DNA of 64,000 bases from Woeseiaceae bacterium (GTDB lineage Bacteria > Pseudomonadota > Gammaproteobacteria > Steroidobacterales > Woeseiaceae), in the NCBI GenBank assembly GCA_013043165.1, contig JABDOQ010000052.1:1-64000 (forward strand). Direction: 5' to 3'. Shown in pieces: positions 34,760-43,951 of the stretch. Below the pieces are notes generated by a model. The model was not told the DNA's origin. It ran no database searches and saw only the letters and a list, made by a program, of their open reading frames with translations. How positions within the stretch are numbered: the first letter of the stretch is position 1; each line of letters starts with the position of its first letter. The position numbers and the translations under genes were made by a program.

Positions 34760-35521
34760 TCAGGTTCTGAGTTTATAGCCGGTTTTGAAGACCCAGCGCA
34801 CGATGGCCAGACACGCGATCAGAAACGCGACCGCCATGCCGAGGCTTAAGAAGACGCTGACATCAGCGTTCTCGTAAAAGCTCCAGCGGAAACCGCTGAT
34901 GAGGTAGACCACGGGGTTAAACAGGCTGATCGTCTGCCAGACCGGGGGCAGCATGCTGATTGAGTAGAATGTGCCGCCCAGGAACGTCAGCGGCATGATG
35001 ACGAGTATCGGCACAATCGTCAGCTTTTCCCAGCCATCGGCCCAGATGCCAAGCAGGAATCCGAACAGGCAGAACGATACGCAGGTCAGCAACAGGAACG
35101 CGACCATGATGACGGGGTGAGCGATTTCGAGATCGACAAAAAAGCTCGCGGTTCCGAGGATAATCGTGCCAATGATGACCGATTTTGTAGCGGCAGCACC
35201 AACGTAGCCCAATAACACCTCGCCATACGACACCGGTGCCGACAGCACCTCGAAGATCGTGCCGGTAAATTTCGGAAAGTAGATGGCGAATGACGAGTTC
35301 GAAATGCTCTCGGTCATTATCGACAACATGATCAGGCCCGGCACGATGAACGAGCCATAGCTCACGCCGTCGATCTCCGTAATACGGGAGCCGATCGCGG
35401 AACCGAATATGACGAAATACAGTGACGTCGACAGCACCGGCGCGACGATGCTCTGTACGACGGTCCGGAACATACGCGCCATCTCATAACGATAGATGGC
35501 TTTAACAGCATGAAAATTCAT
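34760..35521 (-). CDS. ABC-2 type transporter permease (YadH-like)
   Basis: The protein has 253 residues with six membrane segments. ABC-2 phrases include [20 protein letters not shown] and the C-terminal half-signature [20 protein letters not shown], followed by [20 protein letters not shown]. This matches the YadH/ NodJ-like exporters that pair with a DrrA-like ATPase. The first base of its start is shared with the ATPase stop (TGATG). With MarR and the ATPase it forms an apparent drug or lipid exporter operon, but the substrate is unknown. Confidence 0.88.
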   Translation of the reverse strand: MNFHAVKAIYRYEMARMFRTVVQSIVAPVLSTSLYFVIFGSAIGSRITEIDGVSYGSFIVPGLIMLSIMTESISNSSFAIYFPKFTGTIFEVLSAPVSYGEVLLGYVGAAATKSVIIGTIILGTASFFVDLEIAHPVIMVAFLLLTCVSFCLFGFLLGIWADGWEKLTIVPILVIMPLTFLGGTFYSISMLPPVWQTISLFNPVVYLISGFRWSFYENADVSVFLSLGMAVAFLIACLAIVRWVFKTGYKLRT

Positions 35522-36444
35522 CAGGTTTTTTTCACCAGGTCGACGAAGATATCCTCAAGCGAACTTTGCGTGGTCTGTAAATCATTGAATCGAATACCGG
35601 ACCTGCGCAAGTCATTGATCAGGTCCGTAATTCCGGTGTGCTCCCCTTTGGTGTCATACGTATAAACAAGCCTGCGCCTGTTTCGGCTTAGCTCAAGGTT
35701 ATAGTTGCTGAGTTGAACTGGCACATCATCGAGCTCTTCGTACAAATTCAGCATGAGCTGCTTCTTGCCCATCTCGCGCATCAGTTTCTTCTTGTCCTCG
35801 ACCAGAATGATCTCACCGTTGTTGATAACACCGACCCGATCCGCGAGCTGTTCCGCCTCTTCTATGTAGTGCGTCGTCAGGATGACAGTCACGCCTTCCT
35901 TGCGCAGGCTCTTCACAACATTCCACATGTCCTGACGAAGCTCGACATCCACGCCGGCCGTGGGCTCATCGAGAAACAGTATCTCGGGCTCATGGGCCAG
36001 TGCCTTCGCTATGAGCACGCGGCGTTTCATGCCACCCGACAATTCCATGCTTTTCGTGTCTTTCCTGTCCCACAGGGACAGTGACTTCAACACTTTCTCG
36101 AGGTGGTCGGAATTGGCCGCTTTACCAAACAGGCCGCGGCTGAATCGGCAGGTATTCCATACCGTTTCGAAGCTTTCGGTCGGCATCTCCTGGGGCACGA
36201 GACCAATCTTGGCGCGAGTCTGGCGAAAGTCGCTGACGATATCGTCACCGTCGACCAGTACTTTGCCCTCGGTCAGGCGGGTAATGCCGCAAACGATGTT
36301 GATCAACGTCGTCTTGCCGGCACCGTTAGGCCCCAGCAGCGCAAAGATTTCGCTTTTGTTGATGGCCAGGCTGACGTTTTTGAGCGCCTGAAACCCACCG
36401 GCGTAGGTTTTGGTAAGGTCTCGGATGTCGATCACGGTATGCAC
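35521..36444 (-). CDS. ABC transporter ATP-binding protein (YadG-like)
   Basis: This 307-residue ATPase has Walker A ([20 protein letters not shown]), signature ([16 protein letters not shown]), Walker B ([20 protein letters not shown]) and the H-loop ([20 protein letters not shown]). A C-terminal extension of about 85 residues is typical of ABC-2 export ATPases. It works with the following permease gene. The MarR gene lies 75 bases upstream on the same strand and probably controls the operon. Confidence 0.92.
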   Translation of the reverse strand: MHTVIDIRDLTKTYAGGFQALKNVSLAINKSEIFALLGPNGAGKTTLINIVCGITRLTEGKVLVDGDDIVSDFRQTRAKIGLVPQEMPTESFETVWNTCRFSRGLFGKAANSDHLEKVLKSLSLWDRKDTKSMELSGGMKRRVLIAKALAHEPEILFLDEPTAGVDVELRQDMWNVVKSLRKEGVTVILTTHYIEEAEQLADRVGVINNGEIILVEDKKKLMREMGKKQLMLNLYEELDDVPVQLSNYNLELSRNRRRLVYTYDTKGEHTGITDLINDLRRSGIRFNDLQTTQSSLEDIFVDLVKKT

Positions 36445-36519
36445 GCCACGATGATACGACGAAAACGTTTTCGATAGTCAGCCCTTCGTCGGATGAAGCC
36501 CTATGCGGCGCATTGACGC

Positions 36520-36978
36520 CTACCTGGTCAGCAGCTGATCCAGTGCTTTGCCGACGCGGGTCATCACTTCGCCGGTCATTTGCAGTTCATTATCTTGCAT
36601 TACCGACGCCATCGCATCGATGATTTTGTTTTGTCGCTCAAACGACATCCGTACGAGTTTGCGGCCGGCTTCGGTCAGGCTAAGGCACTTGTTGCGTGTG
36701 TCGTTGGGGTCGCAGTCGCGACGTACCAGGCCCCTCGATTCGAGCTTCTTGATAAGCGCGGACACGTTGCTCTTTACGACCAGCAGGTTCTCCGCGAGCT
36801 GCTTCTGCGTAATGCCGTTTTTTTGCCAGATGGAGAGCAGGATCTCGTGCTGCGCCAGGGACAGATCGAGTTCGCCGAGGGACTGGTTTAGCGCACGATG
36901 GACTTTGAGATTGGTCCGTCCGACAGCCAGCCAGACGTCAAAACCTCGTGTTTTTTCGAGCTTTTCCCCGGATTTCAT
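36520..36978 (-). CDS. MarR-family transcriptional regulator
   Basis: From the ATG at 36978 the protein has 152 residues; the GTG start 21 bases upstream lies inside an operator-like palindrome and is less likely. The winged helix is visible in LSLAQHEILLSIWQKNGITQ, then NVSALIKKLESRGLVRRDCD and PNDTRNKCLSLTEAGRKLVR. MarR proteins are dimeric repressors released by phenolic or electrophilic ligands, or copper/oxidant. The gene is upstream of the ABC operon on the same strand and divergent from the alpha/beta hydrolase, so both are likely targets. Confidence 0.9.
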   Translation of the reverse strand: MKSGEKLEKTRGFDVWLAVGRTNLKVHRALNQSLGELDLSLAQHEILLSIWQKNGITQKQLAENLLVVKSNVSALIKKLESRGLVRRDCDPNDTRNKCLSLTEAGRKLVRMSFERQNKIIDAMASVMQDNELQMTGEVMTRVGKALDQLLTR

Positions 36979-36993
36979 CCACGCAGAATAACA

Positions 36994-37007
36994 GTTCACT
37001 TGTGAAC
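36994..37007. promoter_or_regulatory. MarR operator candidate 1
   Basis: GTTCACTTGTGAAC consists of the perfect inverted halves GTTCAC and GTGAAC around TT. It lies directly upstream of the MarR coding region. Its centre is exactly 42 bases, four helical turns, from that of operator 2. Confidence 0.7.
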
Positions 37008-37035
37008 CGTCTACGGTCTGGTTAAACTCCGTTTA

Positions 37036-37049
37036 GTTCATAGATGAAC
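37036..37049. promoter_or_regulatory. MarR operator candidate 2
   Basis: GTTCATAGATGAAC has the same 6-2-6 architecture and core letters as operator 1 (consensus GTTCAY-N2-RTGAAC). It overlaps the first possible ATG of the hydrolase at 37044, which favours the downstream ATG at 37065 as the real start. Confidence 0.7.
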
Positions 37050-37064
37050 CATCAGGAACCTGCA

Positions 37065-37805
37065 ATGCAAGAATACAGTGCTGACTACGAAGCGCCGAGC
37101 CGGCTCGCGACGCTCATGGAGCTGCGCGCGCCGCTCGACTGGGCATCACTGCTCTATCGGGCACCGCAGCTCGCCGCCGCACCCAGAGGTGACGGCAGGC
37201 CGGTGATGCTGATCCCGGGCTACGGGACGGACGAACTGTCGATGCGTCCGCTGGGCCGTTATCTTCAGTACCTCGGGTATGACGTCTACGACTGGGCGCA
37301 GGGACGCAACCGCGGCGATGTCGAAAATGACATTCAGCGCGTCGGCCAACGAACACGAGAAATCCACGATGCACTGGGCAACGCGCCGCTGACTTTGATC
37401 GGCTGGAGCCTGGGCGGCGTGTCGGCAAGAGAAGCGGCCAGGTTGTTCGAGCCCTACGTCAGGGAAGTCATAACACTGGGTACGCCGATTATCGGCGGAC
37501 CCAAGTACACCACGGTCGGTCGTCGGTTCGCGGAAATGGCAAACCTGGATCTCGATGAGTTCGAGAAAGAAGTGCATGCGCGCAACTCGATTGGTATCAG
37601 GCAGCCCGTTACGTCAATATACAGCAAGTCCGATGGTGTAGTTGCCTGGCAGGCAAGTATTGATACCTACAACAAGCAGGCCCGGAACATTGAAGTTAAC
37701 AGCTCGCATTTCGGGCTCGGCGCCAACGGCAAGGTTTGGTACCTGATTGCCAAGCTCCTCGCGGGCCGCGTGACAACCGGCAAAGGGGTCCGGGTCGTCG
37801 ACTAG
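37065..37805 (+). CDS. Alpha/beta hydrolase (lipase-like)
   Basis: The protein has 246 residues from the ATG after AGGAACCTGCA. An oxyanion-hole region (PVMLIPGYGTDELSMRPLGR) and the nucleophile elbow in LTLIGWSLGGVSAREAARLF are clear (Gly-Trp-Ser-Leu-Gly). The segment REVITLGTPIIGGPKYTTVG and an Asp region (SIYSKSDGVVAWQASIDTYN) complete a PGAP1/lipase-like catalytic core. No signal peptide is seen, so it acts in the cytoplasm. Divergent from MarR, it may be derepressed by the same ligand that it degrades. Confidence 0.82.
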   Translation: MQEYSADYEAPSRLATLMELRAPLDWASLLYRAPQLAAAPRGDGRPVMLIPGYGTDELSMRPLGRYLQYLGYDVYDWAQGRNRGDVENDIQRVGQRTREIHDALGNAPLTLIGWSLGGVSAREAARLFEPYVREVITLGTPIIGGPKYTTVGRRFAEMANLDLDEFEKEVHARNSIGIRQPVTSIYSKSDGVVAWQASIDTYNKQARNIEVNSSHFGLGANGKVWYLIAKLLAGRVTTGKGVRVVD

Positions 37806-37866
37806 ATATCCTGTAAGCAACAAACCTTTTACTCCTGGGCTCTGCCTGGCCCTGAACGATTTGAGC

Positions 37867-38724
37867 TCACCGAACCCTGTCAACCAGGCCGTCGATTGCC
37901 GCTCTGCACTCGGGCTCATTCAGCAAGGGAACATGCCCCCGGTTCGAGATCGGAACAACCTCGAGGTCCGGTTTGCGAGCCTGCATTTTCCTGACGATAT
38001 CCTCGGTCAAGAGATCCGACAGAACGCCCCAGAGCAACACAGCCGGCGTATTCGACAATGTATCGAACATCTGCCAGAGATCACCGGTCTTCGGTTTCAG
38101 CTTGCGTGCAGCCTCTCCCACATTAAGATCGACGTCGAGCTCGGGAATACCTTGTCCATTTTCGCGATAACCGCGCTGCACCAGTTTTCGCCAATCCGCA
38201 GCTGACAGCCCGGGAAAGAAGTGCGCATAGTTACTCCTGAATTGCGCGATCGCCTCGTCCCAGTTACGCACGGGCTTGGCACGGCCCGCATGTTCTCTCA
38301 CTCGCTTTGCCCCCGCAGGATTAACCTCCGGGCCGATGTCGTTCAGAATGACACCCGTGACTCTTTCTTTTTGCTGCGCAGACATTGCCATGGCGCAAAT
38401 CCCGCCGAGCGAGGTGCCAACGACGATGACTTTGTCGATTGCCAGCGTATCAAGCAATGCCCAGGTATCCTGAACATAGGTAGACGGATTATAGTTGCGC
38501 CACTCAGGATCATAATCGGAAAGACCGCGGCCTCGGAGGTCCGGCGTGATGACGCGGCGGCGATCGCTCAGGTAATTCGCGAGATCCTCGAAGTCCCTGC
38601 TGTTGCGTGTAAGCCCCGGCAGACAAAGAACGGGCGTGCCGCCTTTGTCACTGGAATAGTCCCTGTAATACAGCTGCAGCCCGTCCGAACTTTGAAAGTA
38701 ATGTGCGTTGTCGCCGTTTGCCAT
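37867..38724 (-). CDS. Alpha/beta hydrolase
   Basis: The chosen ATG at 38724 gives 285 residues; the frame extends 111 bases upstream to a GTG whose Shine-Dalgarno is too close. The fold is the classic epoxide-hydrolase/lactonase type: GTPVLCLPGLTRNSRDFEDL, then DLRGRGLSDYDPEWRNYNPS, and the nucleophile in VIVVGTSLGGICAMAMSAQQ (Gly-Thr-Ser-Leu-Gly). The catalytic His is in VPISNRGHVPLLNEPECRAA. The substrate is unknown. Confidence 0.85.
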   Translation of the reverse strand: MANGDNAHYFQSSDGLQLYYRDYSSDKGGTPVLCLPGLTRNSRDFEDLANYLSDRRRVITPDLRGRGLSDYDPEWRNYNPSTYVQDTWALLDTLAIDKVIVVGTSLGGICAMAMSAQQKERVTGVILNDIGPEVNPAGAKRVREHAGRAKPVRNWDEAIAQFRSNYAHFFPGLSAADWRKLVQRGYRENGQGIPELDVDLNVGEAARKLKPKTGDLWQMFDTLSNTPAVLLWGVLSDLLTEDIVRKMQARKPDLEVVPISNRGHVPLLNEPECRAAIDGLVDRVR

Positions 38725-38952
38725 ATCGCCTGCCGAGCGCTCTTCGAGTGGCGTATCGTACCGCACTGCGCCCTTCCAATTGGCTGCCACTCTGTTATAG
38801 TGCGCCGCATCCTGGCGCACATCGGTCTGCGCCACTTACTCCGGCCCCAGCAATTCCGCGGGTTTCGGAGCCTTTAAAGAATTCCCAGCCTGGACCGAAC
38901 CCCAAGCGACTACACGTCGCGAGCGGTCAGGCGACCTGGAGCAATAAATACA

Positions 38953-40233
38953 ATGTTATTCAATCAACTCGGCCTGTCGGCCGAACTGCTGCGTGCGGTC
39001 GATGAAAAGGGCTACAGCGAAGCTACCCCGATCCAGCAGCAGGCAATACCTCACATACTCGAAGGCCACGACATACTGGCGGGTGCCCAAACCGGCACCG
39101 GCAAGACGGCGGGCTTCACGTTGCCGCTATTACAGCGACTGCAGTTTGGCGAAATCAATCGCCGCAAGATTCGGGCTCTCGTACTGACACCAACGCGTGA
39201 ACTCGCGGCGCAGGTCGGTGAAAGCGTGCGTGACTACGGCCGTTACCTGCCATTCAGGACCGGCGTGATTTACGGTGGCGTAAGCATCAATACCCAGATC
39301 AGTAGACTGCGAAAAGGCGTCGATGTTGTTGTCGCAACGCCCGGTCGACTGCTCGACCACATGCAGCAAGGCACCATTGATCTTTCCGCGGTCGAAGTGC
39401 TCGTTCTCGATGAGGCCGATCGCATGCTCGACATGGGCTTTATTCGCGATATTCGCAAGGTGCTTAAGGTGCTGCCGAAGGAGCGTCAGAACCTGTTGTT
39501 CTCGGCGACGTTCTCGAAAGAAATAAAGCAGCTCGCTGCAAGCACGCTGAATTCACCCGCCGAGATTCAGGTTTCACAAGAAAACTCGACGGTGGACAAA
39601 GTCAGTCAGATTATCTACCCGGTCGATAAGAGTCGTAAACGCGAACTGCTCTCGCACCGCATCGGCAAGGAAGACTGGCAGCAGGTTCTCGTCTTCACCC
39701 GCACCAAGCATGGCGCCAACCGCCTGGCGACCCAACTCGAGTCTGATGGCATTACGGCAACGGCCATCCACGGCAACAAATCTCAGAGCGCACGAACTCG
39801 CGCGTTGCAGGAATTCAAGAACGGTTCCGTGCGTGTATTGGTTGCGACCGACCTGGCCGCGCGCGGCCTCGACATCCAGCGCTTGCCGCACGTCGTAAAC
39901 TACGAACTGCCACACGTCCCGGAGGACTATGTGCATCGAATCGGCCGAACCGCCCGGGCGGGCCATGAGGGCGCGGCAATCTCACTGGTCTGTGTCGATG
40001 AACTGAAGCTGCTGCGTGATATCGAGCAATTGCTCGGCTCTAAAATCACGAAAGAGATCGTAGCCGGTTACGAAGTAGATCCCCGGATCAAGGCGGAGCC
40101 AATACAAAACGGCCGATCGAGGCGATCGAACGGAGCCCGAAATGACGGTGCCAAAAAGCGCCGCTTTGGCGCACCGAAAAATCAAGGTGGGAAGCGCAAC
40201 GGCCCGCCGCGTCGGCGGCGCAAACGAGCCTAG
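38953..40233 (+). CDS. rhlE: DEAD-box ATP-dependent RNA helicase RhlE
   Basis: This 426-residue helicase has the Q motif region ([20 protein letters not shown]), Walker A ([20 protein letters not shown]), DEAD box ([20 protein letters not shown]), SAT motif ([16 protein letters not shown]) and motifs V and VI ([40 protein letters not shown]). A basic C-terminal tail of about 45 residues ([17 protein letters not shown] and later RRRRKRA) supports RNA binding. RhlE remodels structured RNA in ribosome assembly or decay, notably in the cold. The 228 bases upstream of the start could hold a regulatory leader. Confidence 0.93.
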   Translation: MLFNQLGLSAELLRAVDEKGYSEATPIQQQAIPHILEGHDILAGAQTGTGKTAGFTLPLLQRLQFGEINRRKIRALVLTPTRELAAQVGESVRDYGRYLPFRTGVIYGGVSINTQISRLRKGVDVVVATPGRLLDHMQQGTIDLSAVEVLVLDEADRMLDMGFIRDIRKVLKVLPKERQNLLFSATFSKEIKQLAASTLNSPAEIQVSQENSTVDKVSQIIYPVDKSRKRELLSHRIGKEDWQQVLVFTRTKHGANRLATQLESDGITATAIHGNKSQSARTRALQEFKNGSVRVLVATDLAARGLDIQRLPHVVNYELPHVPEDYVHRIGRTARAGHEGAAISLVCVDELKLLRDIEQLLGSKITKEIVAGYEVDPRIKAEPIQNGRSRRSNGARNDGAKKRRFGAPKNQGGKRNGPPRRRRKRA

Positions 40234-40338
40234 CGCCTGCCGGGTTCGCTTTTCTTGGTTGCCCGTCCGTCGTTCGGCGGGCGCGTGACCTGACTTTATT
40301 TTCTGAGAAACCCGCAGCAGCAGGCTCCCTGTAATCAT

Positions 40339-41775
40339 CTACGGTCGCTGTTCATGCGCTTTGCGCCTTGGCCTTACCCGGCCGAGCGGTGCTATAGCCA
40401 GTAGCAGGACCATCAAGAACGCCGCACCGGGATACTTGATTGCATATACCAGTGGCGTCAGCACGATGCGGGTCATCAGCCGCAAAGATTCATGCTCTGC
40501 AATTACGCCAGCCACCGGCGGCGACGTCCGGTAATAAAAATCGACAAACGCGCGGCCGGGCGCGTTCGTCTTCAGGTATTTGTCGCGGAATGATCGCAGC
40601 AGTCGAACCTCAGGGTCGAGATAAGAACCATAGGCGGCGGTGGCGATAAAGCAATCGCCGTTATCGGAAACAGCCGGATTTTCCAAAAACTCAATATCAG
40701 CTTCGATAAACTGGAGTTGGCGATTAATCGTATCGAGCTGCGCATTCAGATTATTTATCATGCCAAGCTGTTGTTCAAACGGGGCATAGTCATTCAATGC
40801 TTGGGTGATCAGGATATTCGTGTTTTCCATACCGGCCGCGACGTTTGCAATTCTCCGCGCCAGATCCGCGCGGCCAACTGAGACCGCGTCGGGCACGACA
40901 TCGCTCTCGTACCCGATCGCAACGCCGTCCTCGACTACCATGTCAGTTTTGATGTTATCGGCGATCAATTTCAGCATCGACTTAACCGTAAATGGTGCTG
41001 GCTGCGGCGGCAGCGGGTTACAAGCAGAATCCGTAACTGGTTGGCCGGCCGGAATCGTTCCATCGATGGGACAAACGGGCAGGAAGGAACTCTGATCGCA
41101 ATCGGCCAGATCATCGCAGATGTACCGTGGCGCCGTGCCGTCACTGATCGGTGCCGGCAGCAGTGGCGCCGGCAGCGGCTGACATGCAGCATCAGTAGCA
41201 GGTTGACCAACCGGAATCGTGCCAGCGACGGGACAATTTGGGGGATCTTGTAATGTACAACACGTTTGTGGATTCTGATTGAAACACGCAGGAAAATCGA
41301 TCGTACAGTCATATGATGGCGCAGTGCCGTCACTGAGCGGGGTTCCTTCAGGAAACAGGGACTTGACTTCAAAGCTCATATACGCGTTGCCGCCGCCCAG
41401 GCTTTGTATGTACGCATCGTCGCCGTTCCGAGTGTCGTTGGCGGAGATGTTCCAGCTCTGGCCGAACCTCTGGCCAAAAGCGTCGCCCATTATCGACGTA
41501 TCGTGGAAGCGGATGCGCAGATTGTTCTCGCTGAGCCGGACCGTCTCGGCGTCAAAACCATCCGGCTTATTGTCTCCACAAATCTGCGGAGGATCAGCGG
41601 TATCGTTATCCACGCAAGGCACACAGTCGACACCCACACACAGTCGACCCTCGACAACTGGGGTCATCAGGTCATCTGTAATGATCTGATCATCAAGGAT
41701 GACCTGATCCGCTGTCAGGTTTGCCAACACCAGCAATCCGATGATGGTTATTACTATTCTCGTTACGCTTCGCAC
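40339..41775 (-). CDS. Secreted CFI-box C-terminal protein with Cys-rich repeats
   Basis: The 478-residue protein starts at GTG and has a signal peptide ([20 protein letters not shown], cleavage near TADQV). The N-terminal segment [20 protein letters not shown] and the later [20 protein letters not shown] resemble beta-prism and neck parts of YadA-like or tail-fibre proteins. Between them are two Cys-rich, proline-rich repeats of about 50 residues. Each contains DGTAPxYxC, CPxxGTIPxGQPxTDxAC and PLPxP. From Cys375 the CFI-box motif [20 protein letters not shown] begins, followed by a membrane helix ([15 protein letters not shown]) and a basic tail. CFI-box-CTERM is a putative sorting domain. 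The downstream-oriented paralogue lies 71 bases upstream on the same strand. Confidence 0.7.
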   Translation of the reverse strand: MRSVTRIVITIIGLLVLANLTADQVILDDQIITDDLMTPVVEGRLCVGVDCVPCVDNDTADPPQICGDNKPDGFDAETVRLSENNLRIRFHDTSIMGDAFGQRFGQSWNISANDTRNGDDAYIQSLGGGNAYMSFEVKSLFPEGTPLSDGTAPSYDCTIDFPACFNQNPQTCCTLQDPPNCPVAGTIPVGQPATDAACQPLPAPLLPAPISDGTAPRYICDDLADCDQSSFLPVCPIDGTIPAGQPVTDSACNPLPPQPAPFTVKSMLKLIADNIKTDMVVEDGVAIGYESDVVPDAVSVGRADLARRIANVAAGMENTNILITQALNDYAPFEQQLGMINNLNAQLDTINRQLQFIEADIEFLENPAVSDNGDCFIATAAYGSYLDPEVRLLRSFRDKYLKTNAPGRAFVDFYYRTSPPVAGVIAEHESLRLMTRIVLTPLVYAIKYPGAAFLMVLLLAIAPLGRVRPRRKAHEQRP

Positions 41776-41846
41776 GATGCCCCCATGGGATTAGACGGTC
41801 ATTTCGTTAGGCTATAGGGTCTATCGAAAAACTACGGCGCCGGGTT

Positions 41847-42464
41847 CTACAAAGCGTTCACCCGGTCCAGTAAATCATTGACGCGATTGTTCAGTTCATC
41901 GATACGTATCTGGACGGCCGCAATTTCGGCCTCGATTGCCAGGGCGTCAGGACTGGTATCGATACCGGTCTGAAAGTCGACGAACTGCTGCATATTCACG
42001 GCGTCGGTGTCGGCCGTTCCCGGCGCGACATTAACGATCGGACGCTCGGCACCCGGGGCGCCAACCGAAATGGCATCGGGAACGACTGCTGAACCCGCGC
42101 CCAGCGCCACGCCACCCAGGTCGGTGGCCTGAACATGCAGCACTTCAAGGCCCGAACGCTCGTCGGTGATATAGAAATACGCCGATCCCGTCGTCGTATC
42201 ATCAGTAATGCCCATGAGCCAGTCATTGGTCGGAAAGCCCGCGGAGGTGCTCGTGTCTTGAAAGCGAATTTGAGGATCGCTGCTTTTTAACTTGATCGTA
42301 TCGAAGTCGAAAAGCTCACCGTCCGCGCAATCGGCGCCGACGCACTGAGAGCCGTCCACGATCAAATCATCATTGATGACCTGATCGGCCCAAACCGGCG
42401 CCGAAAAAAGTAGAACACCGATACAGGAAATGTATCGACCCAGGCTGAAGTTCGACATTGTCAT
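41847..42464 (-). CDS. Secreted YadA-neck-like protein, paralogue of the CFI-box gene
   Basis: The 205-residue protein starts at an ATG after GAGGAGTGAAA. It has a signal peptide (MTMSNFSLGRYISCIGVLLF, cut near VWADQV). The mature start DQVINDDLIVDGSQCVGADC and the segment FDTIKLKSSDPQIRFQDTST are shared with the larger neighbour. ISVGAPGAERPIVNVAPGTA followed by DTDAVNMQQFVDFQTG is very close to the neck/stalk junction (IxNVAxGTxxTDAVN) of trimeric autotransporters. The end is a short coiled coil (AAVQIRIDELNNRVNDLLDR). No translocation barrel is present. It is probably a trimeric surface or periplasmic protein. Confidence 0.7.
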   Translation of the reverse strand: MTMSNFSLGRYISCIGVLLFSAPVWADQVINDDLIVDGSQCVGADCADGELFDFDTIKLKSSDPQIRFQDTSTSAGFPTNDWLMGITDDTTTGSAYFYITDERSGLEVLHVQATDLGGVALGAGSAVVPDAISVGAPGAERPIVNVAPGTADTDAVNMQQFVDFQTGIDTSPDALAIEAEIAAVQIRIDELNNRVNDLLDRVNAL

Positions 42465-42686
42465 TTTCACTCCTCTTCGATCGGTCTTTTAGGTGACTTG
42501 GTAATGAAATGCGTGCAATCACGCAAGATTCAGGTTCGTTAAAGAAATCAAGGATAAAGCCGCCAGGCAACCAACGGCGCACACTTTCAGCTTCCTCAAT
42601 TCAGACCCCATTGCCTTTACCGGCTTTTTTATAGTTATGCTAGTGTTCACGGTACTCTATTCGCTATAGCGTAGCAATTCGATGCC

Positions 42687-42872
42687 TTACCAGGAACGAT
42701 ATCCATCCCCCCGAACGGATATCAAAAACCGGCTATCGTTACTTGGTGTCCTCGATTTTTTGCCCTCTTTGACTTCGCAGGACCAGGTTTCGGCAATACT
42801 GTCCGCGACGGCCATTCCACTGAAGCACAGCATGACGAGCGCGACCAGTGTCGCGGGTAGGAAGTTTTTCAT
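42687..42872 (-). CDS. Small secreted protein, possibly truncated
   Basis: The frame gives 61 residues with a signal peptide (MKNFLPATLVALVMLCFSGM, cut near AVADS) and a good ribosome-binding site GGGAGAACACG before the ATG. The mature part DSIAETWSCEVKEGKKSRTP resembles the opening of small exported proteins with an ETWxCxxxxGK pattern, but the chain ends only 38 residues after the predicted cleavage. It may be an intact small protein or the remnant of a longer one. Confidence 0.45.
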   Translation of the reverse strand: MKNFLPATLVALVMLCFSGMAVADSIAETWSCEVKEGKKSRTPSNDSRFLISVRGDGYRSW

Positions 42873-42898
42873 CGTGTTCTCCCGGTTAGTTGTTTTTG

Positions 42899-43951
42899 TC
42901 AGCGCTTGACTGTGACTGACTTCACCTGGGCAAATACCTGGTCGCCTTTTTTCAGGTCAAGATGTGCGACTGAGCGTCTCGTAACCAGTGCCAACAGGTA
43001 GTCGGTCCCGGCAACCAGCCGAACCAGCGCCGACGCGCCTCCCGAGGTTTGTACGTCGTCTATCTCCGCGGCGATGACGTTCAGTATGGTCGTGTCATCG
43101 GGCCTGCTCAGGCAGATGCTGACGTCTTGCGCCGCAATTCGCAGCCGAACGTCGCGCGCATTCGCATGATAGCGGCCGGGCACACTGAGCTCTCCTCCTG
43201 AAAAGTTGAGCTGCGTCAAATCGTAGTCACGGTCGTAACGCCAGGGCTTCGCCTCAATGACGGAACCGGCATTGGCTCCCGATAACATGGGCAGATCCAG
43301 CCGTGACAGCATTTCATGCAGCTCGCCGTTGGCCACAATCCTGCCGTCTTCAATCAATAACAGGTGGTCACACAGCCGACTAACCTCGTCGATGCTGTGG
43401 CTGACGTAAATCATCGGCACCGACAGTTCGTCGTGCAGACGGTCAAGATAGGGTAGCAACTCGTCTTTGCGACGCTGGTCGAGCGACGCCAGAGGTTCGT
43501 CCATGAGTACAAGTTGTGGGGATCGCAGCAAGACGGCGGCGATGGCAACACGCTGCGCTTCTCCGCCCGACAGGCCATCGGGCTTGCGGTCGAGCAGATC
43601 GCCCAGGCCCAACATCTCGACCACCTGTTTTTGGTCGACCATCGGGGCCGACGATCGACGTAAACCGAACTCGATGTTTCTGCGTACGTCCAGATGCGGG
43701 AAAAGCTGCGGCTCCTGAAAGACATAGCCGACGCCGCGCTTGTGAACTGGTCGACTATCGTGCGACAGGTCAGCTTCGAGCCCGGCAATACAGCGCAGTA
43801 ACGTTGTCTTTCCGGACCCCGACTCACCGAACAATCCTGTAATGCCGGCTGTGGGAATCTGCACGTCGACGCTGAGCTGGAAATTTCTGCGGCGCAACGT
43901 ATGTTTCAGCGTTACGGTGGTTTCGGCGGCTATGCTGGTAATTCTCGTCAC
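42899..43951 (-). CDS. modC: Molybdate ABC transporter ATP-binding protein
   Basis: This 350-residue ATPase has Walker A (TGLFGESGSGKTTLLRCIAG), signature (GLSGGEAQRVAIAAVLLRSP) and Walker B (LVLMDEPLASLDQRRKDELL). A C-terminal molybdate-binding TOBE-like domain from about residue 285 contains LNVIAAEIDDVQTSGGASAL. The start overlaps the modB stop by four bases. It energises molybdate import and may be inhibited by molybdate through the TOBE domain. Confidence 0.93.
   Translation of the reverse strand: MTRITSIAAETTVTLKHTLRRRNFQLSVDVQIPTAGITGLFGESGSGKTTLLRCIAGLEADLSHDSRPVHKRGVGYVFQEPQLFPHLDVRRNIEFGLRRSSAPMVDQKQVVEMLGLGDLLDRKPDGLSGGEAQRVAIAAVLLRSPQLVLMDEPLASLDQRRKDELLPYLDRLHDELSVPMIYVSHSIDEVSRLCDHLLLIEDGRIVANGELHEMLSRLDLPMLSGANAGSVIEAKPWRYDRDYDLTQLNFSGGELSVPGRYHANARDVRLRIAAQDVSICLSRPDDTTILNVIAAEIDDVQTSGGASALVRLVAGTDYLLALVTRRSVAHLDLKKGDQVFAQVKSVTVKR

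Noticed and set aside
40250-40300. GC-rich hairpin after rhlE as an intrinsic terminator
   Set aside because: The stem is imperfect and the T-rich part is about 20 bases away, so support is too weak to list.
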